Position numbers and translations under genes: made by a program. Positions 1 through 8,203 of a stretch of 15,379 nt of DNA are shown here, in pieces; positions within the stretch are counted from its first letter, which is position 1; each line of letters opens with the position of its first letter. The notes below the pieces were generated by a model. That model did not search any database, had not been told where the DNA came from, and saw nothing but the letters and a program-made list of their open reading frames with translations. This stretch comes from Methanolinea sp. UBA473. GTDB taxonomy: Archaea > Halobacteriota > Methanomicrobia > Methanomicrobiales > Methanospirillaceae. The stretch covers positions 1 through 15,379 of the forward strand of contig DAEV01000128.1 of NCBI GenBank assembly GCA_002509495.1, given 5' to 3'.

Positions 1-63
1 GAGATCCCTGATTGGACAGGCTCTTTCCATCCGGTTACTGTTTTCCATATAGTTATTCTCCAT
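1..63 (-). CDS. Possible 5' end of another minus-strand gene, cut by the window edge
   Basis: An open frame starts at an ATG at 63-61 and runs off the left edge. A second in-frame ATG at 48-46 has a GGAG nine bases upstream, which is a reasonable archaeal ribosome binding site. The visible residues (MENNYMENSNRMERACPIRD) are too few to assign a family. It would be the next gene after the double-domain glycosyltransferase, separated from it by an oligo-T tract. Twenty-one open codons can arise by chance, so this is only a candidate. Confidence 0.22.
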   Translation of the reverse strand, partial: MENNYMENSNRMERACPIRDL

Positions 64-105
64 CCTGCTTTGAACATAACAGTCTAACAGAGCCAGAGAT
101 TAGGT

Positions 106-116
106 AAAAACGAAAA
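106..116 (-). terminator. Oligo-T tract after the glycosyltransferase gene
   Basis: Read on the minus strand this is TTTTCGTTTTT, starting 13 bases after the stop codon of the gene that ends at 130. Archaeal intrinsic termination commonly uses runs of T in the non-template strand without needing a hairpin, so this is a plausible terminator of the glycosyltransferase unit. It is inferred from sequence only. Confidence 0.4.
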
Positions 117-129
117 GGCAATCCCAGGA

Positions 130-1914
130 TTATCTGGAGACCCAATAATGCCATAATCCTGTTTTGGGGTACCGGGCAGTCATTCCATATGAGTTACCCC
201 GTATTTCGTCGGCATAGCCGAAATCTTCACGTTCCAGGGTGAGATTTCGATTATAAAAAGGATCTCCTGATTCCAGCAATCCTCGGAATCTTTCCCTAAA
301 AAAGTCGGATTCTGAACTGGTTCTTCCGGAACCCGGCAATAAATGAATATTTTTTACTGCGGACACGGCTTGACAAAAAGGAGTATATACATTGAGATAG
401 CCCATCTCATGAAGCGTGAGGCAAAAATCTGCACCACATAAGGATGAAGAATAATGTTGTTCATCCATTCCTCCGGCCTCCTGATACAGGGACTTTTTTA
501 CCATCATGAAGTATGGAGAGACCGATATTACATTTTGAATTAAATTCAACCTGTGGAAATAACCACCAGATCGTTCCGGGAATCCGTTATGGGATAATCC
601 GATCAATCCATGGATCCCCAGAATATGGCCTGCGTGCATCACTGTATGGTTCGGATAGAGAACCTTTCCACCGACTGCTCCGACATCTTTTCGCTGTGCA
701 TGCTCCAGCAATGCATCGATCCAGTATGGTTGAGGAAATATTGGGCAAGAAAACAGGCTATACTCGCCATTTGTTCTTTCCAACACGGAATTTAATAGTC
801 CTGGAAAAGATGTATCTTGCATTCCAGTTAAAATACTGATTTTCCGAGTAGAGAGATCGGCGAATTTGTCTTCGAGAATTGAAATATCCCGTTGGGAAAA
901 ACCCTGCGGGATTAACAGCAGTTCAAAATTTGTATACCCTGGTATAGAAAAAAAACCGAATATGCACTTCTCGAAAACCTGTCTGTTTTCATTCCCGATG
1001 AGAATAAGACTGATCAGGGGATTTCCATTGATGGAACGAACCACACGGAAATGGTTATCGAGTTCGGTATTCTCCACATGTCCTTCCACGGAACGACGCT
1101 TCAGCGTGTCCTCGAGACATCGGAATCCTGCATCGCTGCACTTATTTCTGGATACTTTCCGGTGACTCTGGGAACGCGGGAGGAAACGCCAATGATAGAG
1201 AACTTTCCGGATATGGCAGACAGTCTTTGCGGTGTCTGTGAGCCTTAAAATCAGGTCGTAATCCTGCGCCCCGTTATACTCTGACCGAAAACCTCCACTT
1301 TCGATAAGCAAGGGACGTCGCACAACGAGCAGATGGGTAATATAATTGTGAGAGAGAAGGAGATCCGGGGAAAAGTCAGGCTTGAAGTGCGCGGAGATGT
1401 ATTCATGGTTATTTCGAATGATATCCTCATCTGAATAGAGTATATCCGGATTCCCCTTACGAATTGCGATGGAGATCTCATAAAGGGCATCTGGTGTAAG
1501 TTCATCGTCATGGTCCAGGAAGGCAATATACTCCCCGGAACTTATGGAAATGCCTTCATTGCACGCTGCAGAAACACCACTGTTATCTTTCAAGGTTCTG
1601 ACATGGATTTTGGAATTATTCAAGCGCGAGAGATATTTTGTTATTTTTTTATTTTTTGATCCGTCATCAATAATCCATAATTCCCAATGAGGGTATATCT
1701 GGTTTTTAACAGAATTTACGGCTCGGTTTAAAAGAATAATATCAGGGTCATATACTGGGATTATTACAGAGAAGGTGGGATCGCTGGGAAAGATAGAGAT
1801 ATCCTTCATGATGGCGTGTTCATGATAAGAAGCATTGTATGAATATTTGGGCGATATGAGGGACTGCCTGACTCTATGGAAATAAAACTGAAAAAATCCG
1901 ATAAGTGTTGTCAT
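130..1914 (-). CDS. Tandem GT2 glycosyltransferase, second domain degenerate
   Basis: This 594-residue protein has two GT-A fold family 2 modules and should act at the cytoplasmic face in building a surface or N-linked glycan. Module 1 (about residues 45-245) has SVIIPVYDP, DDGS at 83-86, the metal-binding DHDD at 134-137, SDED at 161-164, the AQDYD catalytic region at 216-220 and YHWR at 240-243. Module 2 (about 300-560) keeps the scaffold (VGAVGGKVLYP, HAG-LGI, FYNRNLTLEREDFG) but lacks DxD: the expected site reads FSCPIFPQ near 388-395, and the catalytic ND-D region reads CGAD at 493-496. Module 1 is therefore probably the active one. The ATG at 1914 has no clear Shine-Dalgarno motif. It lies 57 bases after the GT4 stop. 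The gene is AT-rich. The donor sugar cannot be told from sequence. Confidence 0.9.
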   Translation of the reverse strand: MTTLIGFFQFYFHRVRQSLISPKYSYNASYHEHAIMKDISIFPSDPTFSVIIPVYDPDIILLNRAVNSVKNQIYPHWELWIIDDGSKNKKITKYLSRLNNSKIHVRTLKDNSGVSAACNEGISISSGEYIAFLDHDDELTPDALYEISIAIRKGNPDILYSDEDIIRNNHEYISAHFKPDFSPDLLLSHNYITHLLVVRRPLLIESGGFRSEYNGAQDYDLILRLTDTAKTVCHIRKVLYHWRFLPRSQSHRKVSRNKCSDAGFRCLEDTLKRRSVEGHVENTELDNHFRVVRSINGNPLISLILIGNENRQVFEKCIFGFFSIPGYTNFELLLIPQGFSQRDISILEDKFADLSTRKISILTGMQDTSFPGLLNSVLERTNGEYSLFSCPIFPQPYWIDALLEHAQRKDVGAVGGKVLYPNHTVMHAGHILGIHGLIGLSHNGFPERSGGYFHRLNLIQNVISVSPYFMMVKKSLYQEAGGMDEQHYSSSLCGADFCLTLHEMGYLNVYTPFCQAVSAVKNIHLLPGSGRTSSESDFFRERFRGLLESGDPFYNRNLTLEREDFGYADEIRGNSYGMTARYPKTGLWHYWVSR

Positions 1915-1971
1915 AAAAAGAAAACTGCCAGAACGATCAGAGTATTTTTTTTCGCGTTCATCGTGAAAACC

Positions 1972-3201
1972 TTATCGATCACGGTTTTTTTTCTGAAATT
2001 GAATGTCATTTTTTTCCATGATTTCTGAAAGAACATCTTTCATCACCGCAGGATCACAGTTCTCTTGAATATATCGTATTGCATTGCTCTGCACACGGTT
2101 CCATAAAGTCTCATCATGATATATTTTGCAGATTGCTTCCGCAAAATCTTCAGAATTCTCGGCCACCAGTACTTCATTTCCATCCTGTACACCGAGTTGT
2201 TCTGCAATAAGGGGAGAGACTACAGATGGTAACCCCTGGCTCATAGCTTCGAGTAATTTCAATGGGATGCCCGCCGAATACCTGTGGGGAACAATAAAAA
2301 CACGGTACTTTTGATAAAATGGAGCAAGATCCTTCACATGACCTACAACAGTAATTGTGCTGGATGAGTATTTCTGAACTGATGCTGGAAGATTGTATCC
2401 TGCGATGCAGAGAGGGCAGGGTGCAATATCTTGGATCCTTGGGAAAATACTGGATAAGAAGTAAAGAATCGCATCTTCATTAGGAGATTCCCGGGCTAAA
2501 AAGGATCCCACAAAAAGAATCCCTTTACGTTCAGAAAATGGAGATATTGGGTGATAAGGTGTAACCGGGTATCCCCAGATATTGATTTTTCCTTGATAGC
2601 CCTGTTCACGAATTATTTGCAGTTCATGCTTAGAGACCGCAAGCACACAATCTGCTGAACGCATGAGATCAATTTCGTCCTGGATTAATTTATTCCTTTC
2701 ATGCGATGAGGAGATAACCCCAGTCAGTTTTTCTTTGAGTATTTTGCGAATAGAAAAAAGTGCTTCAGCATCGTACACAAGATATGCATCGGGAAAATAT
2801 GTTCGGATAATCTCTCTGACATTCTGGAAATTATGTGGCCTGCTTACGACAACCACCTTATAGTACCCGAATCGTTCCTTTGCAAACCTAAGAAAATCAA
2901 GGTGGGATCCGCATAAAATTTCAATGTTCTGTATCTGCAACTCTTTTGATCCTTTGCAATTTTTATTGATGAGGGGAAATAATGTAACGTGAAACCCGAT
3001 TTCTGCCAAAGTTAACAACATCTTGTAAGACCTGGGAAATCCAGCACCAATATGAGGAGCAGGTATGGCATCCTCAAGAAGTAAAAGTGTTTTTCCGGTA
3101 TGATAATTCTCAGGAAAGGGGGGATTATAGGGGATGTGTAAAAATTCCACGACAGCAAAAAAAAATCTCTGCATACCAAGTCTCTCAATCCATGAATTCA
3201 T
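1972..3201 (-). CDS. GT4 family glycosyltransferase (group 1, GT-B fold)
   Basis: A 409-residue GT-B glycosyltransferase predicted to use a nucleotide-sugar donor at the cytoplasmic side of the membrane. The N-terminal acceptor half opens with LLLLEDAIPAPHIGAGFPRS (39-58), which resembles the ID-VP-PD-DAGS pattern of many polysaccharide GT4 enzymes. The C-terminal donor half has ILFVGSF (228-234), CIAGYNLP (265-272) and GIPLKLLEAMSQGLPSVVSP (311-330), where Glu318 is the nucleotide-sugar-binding glutamate. The ATG at 3201 overlaps the TGA of the upstream GT2 gene as ATGA, which suggests translational coupling; GGTG sits just upstream of the ATG. The lysine- and arginine-rich tail ends in a TAA at 1972. 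The gene is AT-rich like its left neighbour. Sugar specificity is unknown. Confidence 0.9.
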   Translation of the reverse strand: MNSWIERLGMQRFFFAVVEFLHIPYNPPFPENYHTGKTLLLLEDAIPAPHIGAGFPRSYKMLLTLAEIGFHVTLFPLINKNCKGSKELQIQNIEILCGSHLDFLRFAKERFGYYKVVVVSRPHNFQNVREIIRTYFPDAYLVYDAEALFSIRKILKEKLTGVISSSHERNKLIQDEIDLMRSADCVLAVSKHELQIIREQGYQGKINIWGYPVTPYHPISPFSERKGILFVGSFLARESPNEDAILYFLSSIFPRIQDIAPCPLCIAGYNLPASVQKYSSSTITVVGHVKDLAPFYQKYRVFIVPHRYSAGIPLKLLEAMSQGLPSVVSPLIAEQLGVQDGNEVLVAENSEDFAEAICKIYHDETLWNRVQSNAIRYIQENCDPAVMKDVLSEIMEKNDIQFQKKNRDR

Positions 3202-4163
3202 TCACACCACATCCTTTGGTTATCAGCCCAGGTATATATCTCAAGAAATCTCGGTTGCGAGCGAATATCTCGCTGGATAGCTCTTCTCTTTGCTTGTAAA
3301 CGTGCTATGCCCCCTATTGCATCAGCTTTCGACCGGATAATTATTCGTCCTTTCCCGCGAAATGCATAGTACAGGATCACGCCAATGTTCCTACACACAA
3401 TCCACGGGATTGAGGGAAGCAAAAGACGAGATGGAAAGTTCTTTACCACCATCCAGACCATATTCCTGTTCCCGTAGTATACTGCCATATCTGACATATA
3501 TCCGGCCGTTCCCCCATGGTGATGATACACGACTGCGGCAGGGACATATATGCAGTTCCACCCGGCAAGCCGCGCACGGAACGAGAGATCCACATCCTCC
3601 ATGTACATAAAAAAATCCTCGTCGAAGAGGCCGATCTCGTCCAGCATCGATCTCCGGTAGAGTGCAGCTCCCGCACTTGCCCCAAAAACCTCCTCCTTAT
3701 TGTCGTACTGCCCTTTGTCTTCCTGAAACATCCCCCGGTTCCACGCGGCACCGCTTCGGGAGATGCATAAGCCTGTTGAATTGATCCGGCCATCGGGAAA
3801 TAGCATCTTTGACGCACAGATTCCGACCCGGCCGTTCCCTTCCATCGGGTCCAGTATCCTGTCGAGGAAACCAGGCTCGAGGCGGGTATCATTGTTCAGG
3901 GTAAGGATAAATTCACCCTTTGAGTCCCGGATTCCCTGGTTCGTGCCCTCCGCAAATCCCAGGTTGGCCGGATTCCGGATGAGGATCACATCCGGGTACT
4001 CTCCTTCCACAAGGTCAGCACTGCCGTCCGATGAGTCGTTGTCCACAAGAATGATCTCAAAATCTTTGAAATTCTGGATATGCAGGGAATCCAGGCAGTC
4101 CTCCAGGTAGTGTTTTCCATTATAATTTGCGATGACTACACTGACCTTTGGGTTCAACGGCAT
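3198..4163 (-). CDS. GT2 family glycosyltransferase, rhamnosyltransferase-like
   Basis: A 321-residue GT-A glycosyltransferase. It shows VSVVIANYNG at the N-terminus, VDNDSSDGS (about 40-48), RNPANLGFAEGTNQG (63-77), the LNND metal site (89-92), FGASAGAALYRR, and MYMEDVDLSFRARLAGW (187-203) with the putative catalytic Glu-Asp. This pattern is typical of GT2 enzymes annotated as rhamnosyltransferases or dTDP-sugar transferases, but the donor is not proven. The C-terminal part (about 225-321) has YYGNRN, a hydrophobic stretch and a basic amphipathic tail, which suggests membrane association. The start is taken as the ATG at 4163; a GTG at 4166 is directly upstream in frame and also possible. 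The stop overlaps the next gene's ATG. GC content falls sharply in the 3' third. Confidence 0.9.
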   Translation of the reverse strand: MPLNPKVSVVIANYNGKHYLEDCLDSLHIQNFKDFEIILVDNDSSDGSADLVEGEYPDVILIRNPANLGFAEGTNQGIRDSKGEFILTLNNDTRLEPGFLDRILDPMEGNGRVGICASKMLFPDGRINSTGLCISRSGAAWNRGMFQEDKGQYDNKEEVFGASAGAALYRRSMLDEIGLFDEDFFMYMEDVDLSFRARLAGWNCIYVPAAVVYHHHGGTAGYMSDMAVYYGNRNMVWMVVKNFPSRLLLPSIPWIVCRNIGVILYYAFRGKGRIIIRSKADAIGGIARLQAKRRAIQRDIRSQPRFLEIYTWADNQRMWCE

Positions 4164-4255
4164 CACTCAGGGGATATTTGCCACCAGGTTGTTCTGCGGA
4201 TATTCGTCACCATCGGTAAAAAGACGACAGCATCCATGGATTCGTCCAGGATCGA

Positions 4256-5362
4256 TCAATTTTCCATGACCTCATGGTAGACTCCTTCCACCTCCCCCGC
4301 AATCCGGTCCCAGGTGAATCTCCGCGTTACCAGATCACGGCCAGCCCTGCCCATTTCATCAGCCTTTTTCCCGTCATCCAGCAGGTTCAGGATAACCTCC
4401 GCGAGTCTCCCCGGATTTTCAGGTTCCACAATGAAACCTGCCCCCGAGGCATCGATCTCGCTCGCCACCCCTGATACCGGTGTAGTGATCACAGGCCTTC
4501 CGCAGGCCATAGCCTCGAGAGTGACCATCCCGAATCCCTCAAGGCAGGGATCGGAGGAGGGCAGGACGAACACGCGGGACCTGGAGTAGTAGTCCGGGAG
4601 GGAATTGTCCGGGATGTAGCCTGCGAATTCGACGTTATCTCCCAGTCCAAGGGAATGGACCAGATCCCTGTAATAACCCAGCAGTTCTCCCGTCCCTCCC
4701 AGGAGCAACCTCACGTCCGGGTTAGTTTTTTTCACGATGGCGAGGGCGGGAAGGAGAGAATCCAGTCCTTTGTAGTGGTGGTACCGGTCAAGAACCGAGA
4801 GAAAGAACAGGTCCCATTCCCGGGGGAGCGGACGGGGTGAAAAATGCCCGGCATCTACGCCAGGGGGGATGAAGCGGAGTTTTTCCCTGTGGTGATCCAG
4901 GTGCGGGGAAAGGAAGTGCGGTCTGTTTACGAGTATCACATCAGCCTCCGAAAGAAGCAGTTTTAAGAATGAACGGTTATACGCCTTTGCAACAGGTGAA
5001 TATACCCCCTCCCCTTCGATATCATTGTAATAATTGAGTACGAGGGGAATTTTTTTCACCCGTGCCGCGATCCCGCTCCAGTCGGACGACCACGGGGTGG
5101 GCAGGTGGGTATGGATGAGGTCCGCCTTCCTTTTCAGGAGGTGGAGCGGAAGGGTTGGAGTGATATTGGTATTCGCGAGTTTCCCCAGGAAGGGCAGGGA
5201 AAGTACTTCTATGGTATCCGGGATGGAGAGCGGACCCTGTTCATCCGACGTAAGGATCTCTACCTGGTGTCCCCGGGCTGCAAGCGCTCCGGAAAGACCG
5301 AGGACGTACTGCTCAACCCCTCCGGTCGCATAGATCCGGACCGGGGTCTGAAGTATTCGCAT
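4256..5362 (-). CDS. GT4 family glycosyltransferase
   Basis: A 368-residue GT-B fold glycosyltransferase. The N-terminal domain has the glycine-rich GGVEQYVLGLSGALAARGH (14-32) and DLIHTHLP (81-88). The linker carries FIPPGVD (164-170), a GT4 hallmark. The donor domain has DRYHHYKGLDSLLPAL (192-207, with Lys198), LLLGGTGE, and the EX7E motif at Glu275 and Glu283 in EGFGMVTLEAMACGRPVITT. Length and motifs fit an intact enzyme. It sits 180 bases downstream of aglB in the same direction and probably adds a sugar to the lipid-linked glycan; that role is inferred from position. The ATG at 5362 has only a weak upstream motif (TGATC touching the ATG). After its TGA the same frame stays open for 30 codons. 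Confidence 0.92.
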   Translation of the reverse strand: MRILQTPVRIYATGGVEQYVLGLSGALAARGHQVEILTSDEQGPLSIPDTIEVLSLPFLGKLANTNITPTLPLHLLKRKADLIHTHLPTPWSSDWSGIAARVKKIPLVLNYYNDIEGEGVYSPVAKAYNRSFLKLLLSEADVILVNRPHFLSPHLDHHREKLRFIPPGVDAGHFSPRPLPREWDLFFLSVLDRYHHYKGLDSLLPALAIVKKTNPDVRLLLGGTGELLGYYRDLVHSLGLGDNVEFAGYIPDNSLPDYYSRSRVFVLPSSDPCLEGFGMVTLEAMACGRPVITTPVSGVASEIDASGAGFIVEPENPGRLAEVILNLLDDGKKADEMGRAGRDLVTRRFTWDRIAGEVEGVYHEVMEN

Positions 5363-5400
5363 GATCAGTCAACTATGGGGTTCCGGGAGTAATGAACAAT

Positions 5401-5450
5401 ACGGGAATCATGACATAACAAGTATTCTTGACTGCATGTCAGAAACCCGT
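5401..5450. repeat. Nested inverted repeat between aglB and the GT4 gene
   Basis: Three sets of complementary arms are nested in 50 bases: ACGGG (5401-5405) with CCCGT (5446-5450), TGACAT (5411-5416) with ATGTCA (5436-5441), and CAAG (5419-5422) with CTTG (5427-5430), leaving a TATT loop. A transcript from either strand could fold into a bulged stem-loop. It lies 93 bases beyond the aglB stop codon and 38 bases upstream of the GT4 start. It could be a processing site, an attenuator or the end of the aglB message. No oligo-T tract follows it. Confidence 0.4.
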
Positions 5451-5542
5451 GTCCAATCCGGCGGGAGTGATTAGAACCGGATGGATGCGATAGACTCATG
5501 TTTCCTGGGATGAACTGGAGAGGAGCCCGGGGATCCGGCCTT

Positions 5543-8164
5543 CTAGATTCTTATTTCACGCCCTTCCCGTACATCCCGTTCTGTTACCTCAACCGTCCGG
5601 TTCGTCTCTACGATCCGGTAACTCCCGATCGCCCGGACCTCATGTGGGTTGTCAACCGTGGAATACGGAACCACGAACTCCCCGTTCACGCTCTTTTGCT
5701 TATAAACAAACTCTCGTCCGGTGTTGGTCACGAGCAGGATCTCGATGGTGCCCTCCCCAATAATTTTTGCCCCGGAAACAAGTTCAAAGACCTTAATCAG
5801 GGGAACATCCACCAGCCCGGACGTGGTTCCGGGAACGATGAGACTGGAGCTGTTGCCCGGGGACTCGTGGATAAGCCGGAAGTGGCGGAGGGCAGGGACC
5901 GCAGAAACCGGGTTCATGGCCCGGGTATTCAGGAACTCCGCCCGGTTCCCCGGGAGTGCATGAAGGTTGTACCCTGCCGCCAGCAATCTCCCCTCTTCTG
6001 CATTCATTTCCTTCGAGGAGGTGACCACCGGGTAGAGCAGGTTTTCCTGTTTCTCGAGTTCCAAATAATATCCTGTATCCGGCTCTTTCACAGAACCGTC
6101 GAAAAGATGGAGTCTCGTAAGGACCGTCTGGTAATAGGCATCCCGTATGAACTCGAACGCAACCCGTTGGCTGGGATTGGACCGGTCCGGAATGTAGAGA
6201 ACGGCCTTGTAGGGCTCGATATCTCCCTCGGGATCGTACCACTGGGGGATATTATCGAATTTCCTCGTTACGAGGTCCGTATCCGTGATGACGTACGTCC
6301 CCCCAAACCGGGTGAGTATGCGGACTGCATCAGACTCATTTTGAGACAGGAAGAATGCAGCCGCACCGCTCCGGCCCTTGAGGTTGTCCTGGAACGGGTT
6401 GGTGATGGGGAGTCGTTTTGCCAGGAACGTGATGTAATGCCCATAGTCCCACCATGCCATCACCCCATAGGACTCCTGCGGGTATTCGAAACTGGAATTG
6501 TAGGGGCCGTAATAGTCCACACCGGGGTCGGGGGTGTTCGCACCCAACCAGTTCATGGTCTCTACCCAGTCCGCTTTTACGAGCATTGGGGTCGGGTTGG
6601 TGGCATAAGTGAGATCGTTATCGATGGATACTGCCACAAACAGAACTGCCACGATCAGGATGGCAATCGTGATGAGGGATTTGACGGTAATCACCGGACC
6701 GCGCCTCGGCTTTACCGTCCCGGCTGCTTTCTTCTTCGCCTTCCCGGATTTTTTCTTCCCCTTCGATTCAGGTTTCTGTTCGGCCGACTCCTCCGTATTG
6801 CCGGTTTTCTCTCCGAAATTCCTGCGAATCCTGGAGAGATCTGCGAGTAAATCCTTTCCGTATTGTTCTATCGTGAATGCCACGGTGATTCCGGACATCA
6901 GGGCCACATTCACCGCAAAATAATAATCGAACCTGCGATGCTGCACGGTTGCCACGAGGATGACGAACGACCACGCCAGCAGGAGGAATATTTCGGTTTT
7001 TTTCTCGATAATTCCCTTCCATATCGAGATCACAAACCCTATCGCGATCAGGACGATCCCAAAGTTGTAGGAAAGAAGGACGAATTCAGAACCGATCCCT
7101 TTCATCTCGGCGATAACGTCTGCCTGCAACTGCTGACCGAAGAAGAGGTTCTGCATCTCCAAAATGAAGCTGGACCCTGTAACCAGGAGAAGAACCAGGA
7201 AAATGGCAGTGACCCCCAGGATCGAGAGAATGAATGTCATTTTTTGGCCTTTGGATACCCGGGAGACCAGCCAGAGCACAAACGTCCCGGCAATAAGGAG
7301 CAGGTAGGCAATCACCTGACCCATCGAATACAGGGAGAGTCCGAATCCCCCCTGCTTGATGCCGAAAAGGAGAAGTGCGACTGTGACGACACCGAACGTG
7401 ATTGCATTGACAAGCAGCAGGGAATCAAAGGGGATCCCGCTTGAAAAATCTCTGATGCACAGGATAACGGTAAAAATCCCGATAATCAGGGCAAACAGGA
7501 GCATAGTGGTCATATTCAGGAGCCCAAGGCTGAATAGTATCCCGGCAAGGAGGGAGAGGGCTACAGGGAGGAAGAAGGTCCCGGGATCGCGGACGCCGGG
7601 CGGATTTTTCTGTGTGTAGAGCAACGCAGCGAGGTAGGACAGGAGAAACAGCGAGGACAGGAGCACCTCCATTGCATGGTGATCCACATATCCGAACGTC
7701 GATCGGAAGAAGAACGTGAAGTTGCTCACAGAGATGAAGATCGCTGCTGCAAGTCCCGCACTACGACTCCAAATCGTCTTCCCAAGGAAGTAAACAACGG
7801 GGACCATCGCTGCCGCAATGATAGGTCCGCTGTAGGAAGCCGCCATCATAATTTCGGGGCGCGTTGTGGCGCCAATGAGGATGGCCAGTCCGCTGGCATA
7901 CATGGTGAATACCGCGCCCCAATCGATCTGCTTCCCTGTGGGATACGCGGTCATTGCATCAAACCAGTTGTATTGAGGGAACTGGTGAACCATCACCTCG
8001 ATCTGGCGGAAATTGTACCAGTTATCGGGATCGGAGAGGGCGATGGAATCCGAAAAATCAAAAAAGCCGGAAGGCAGGAGGCGGATCAAAAAGGAAAAGA
8101 GCATAATTAAAACGATTAAAATGAAAATAACCATATTTTGATGTGATCTTATTATTTCTTTCAT
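5543..8164 (-). CDS. aglB: Dolichyl-phosphooligosaccharide-protein glycotransferase (STT3/AglB)
   Basis: This integral membrane enzyme moves a lipid-linked glycan onto Asn of Asn-X-Ser/Thr in exported proteins. The N-terminal part is a multi-spanning membrane region. SDPDNWYNFR holds the first acidic DxD (45-47), GYVDHHAMEV the second acidic motif (161-163), and VIAE (350-353) sits where the TIXE motif is expected. A Lys/Arg-rich linker (about 466-488) precedes a last membrane helix (about 490-515) and the soluble C-terminal domain, which carries the signature WWDYG (571-575). The protein is 873 residues, normal for long archaeal AglB. Sequons at Asn556, 609, 771 and 855 suggest it may itself be glycosylated. 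ATG at 8164 is preferred because GGGGGT lies upstream at suitable spacing; GTG at 8167 is the alternative. It is the only oligosaccharyltransferase in the window and heads the glycosyltransferase group. Confidence 0.97.
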   Translation of the reverse strand: MKEIIRSHQNMVIFILIVLIMLFSFLIRLLPSGFFDFSDSIALSDPDNWYNFRQIEVMVHQFPQYNWFDAMTAYPTGKQIDWGAVFTMYASGLAILIGATTRPEIMMAASYSGPIIAAAMVPVVYFLGKTIWSRSAGLAAAIFISVSNFTFFFRSTFGYVDHHAMEVLLSSLFLLSYLAALLYTQKNPPGVRDPGTFFLPVALSLLAGILFSLGLLNMTTMLLFALIIGIFTVILCIRDFSSGIPFDSLLLVNAITFGVVTVALLLFGIKQGGFGLSLYSMGQVIAYLLLIAGTFVLWLVSRVSKGQKMTFILSILGVTAIFLVLLLVTGSSFILEMQNLFFGQQLQADVIAEMKGIGSEFVLLSYNFGIVLIAIGFVISIWKGIIEKKTEIFLLLAWSFVILVATVQHRRFDYYFAVNVALMSGITVAFTIEQYGKDLLADLSRIRRNFGEKTGNTEESAEQKPESKGKKKSGKAKKKAAGTVKPRRGPVITVKSLITIAILIVAVLFVAVSIDNDLTYATNPTPMLVKADWVETMNWLGANTPDPGVDYYGPYNSSFEYPQESYGVMAWWDYGHYITFLAKRLPITNPFQDNLKGRSGAAAFFLSQNESDAVRILTRFGGTYVITDTDLVTRKFDNIPQWYDPEGDIEPYKAVLYIPDRSNPSQRVAFEFIRDAYYQTVLTRLHLFDGSVKEPDTGYYLELEKQENLLYPVVTSSKEMNAEEGRLLAAGYNLHALPGNRAEFLNTRAMNPVSAVPALRHFRLIHESPGNSSSLIVPGTTSGLVDVPLIKVFELVSGAKIIGEGTIEILLVTNTGREFVYKQKSVNGEFVVPYSTVDNPHEVRAIGSYRIVETNRTVEVTERDVREGREIRI

Positions 8165-8203
8165 CACTGGACCCCCATATCCGATAAAACGAAAGTGATG
8201 TTG

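Noticed and set aside
1943..1952. T run between the GT4 and the tandem GT2 gene as a terminator
   Set aside because: The T run is on the plus strand, so the minus-strand transcripts read it as A; it cannot terminate the genes here.
5443..5542. A strong separate promoter or oligo-T terminator in the aglB-GT4 spacer
   Set aside because: No convincing TATA box or T run was found on the minus strand; only weak matches were seen.
5498..6850. Long plus-strand open frame of 450 codons
   Set aside because: It is wholly antisense to aglB, whose motifs are unmistakable, and its translation has no recognisable domain.
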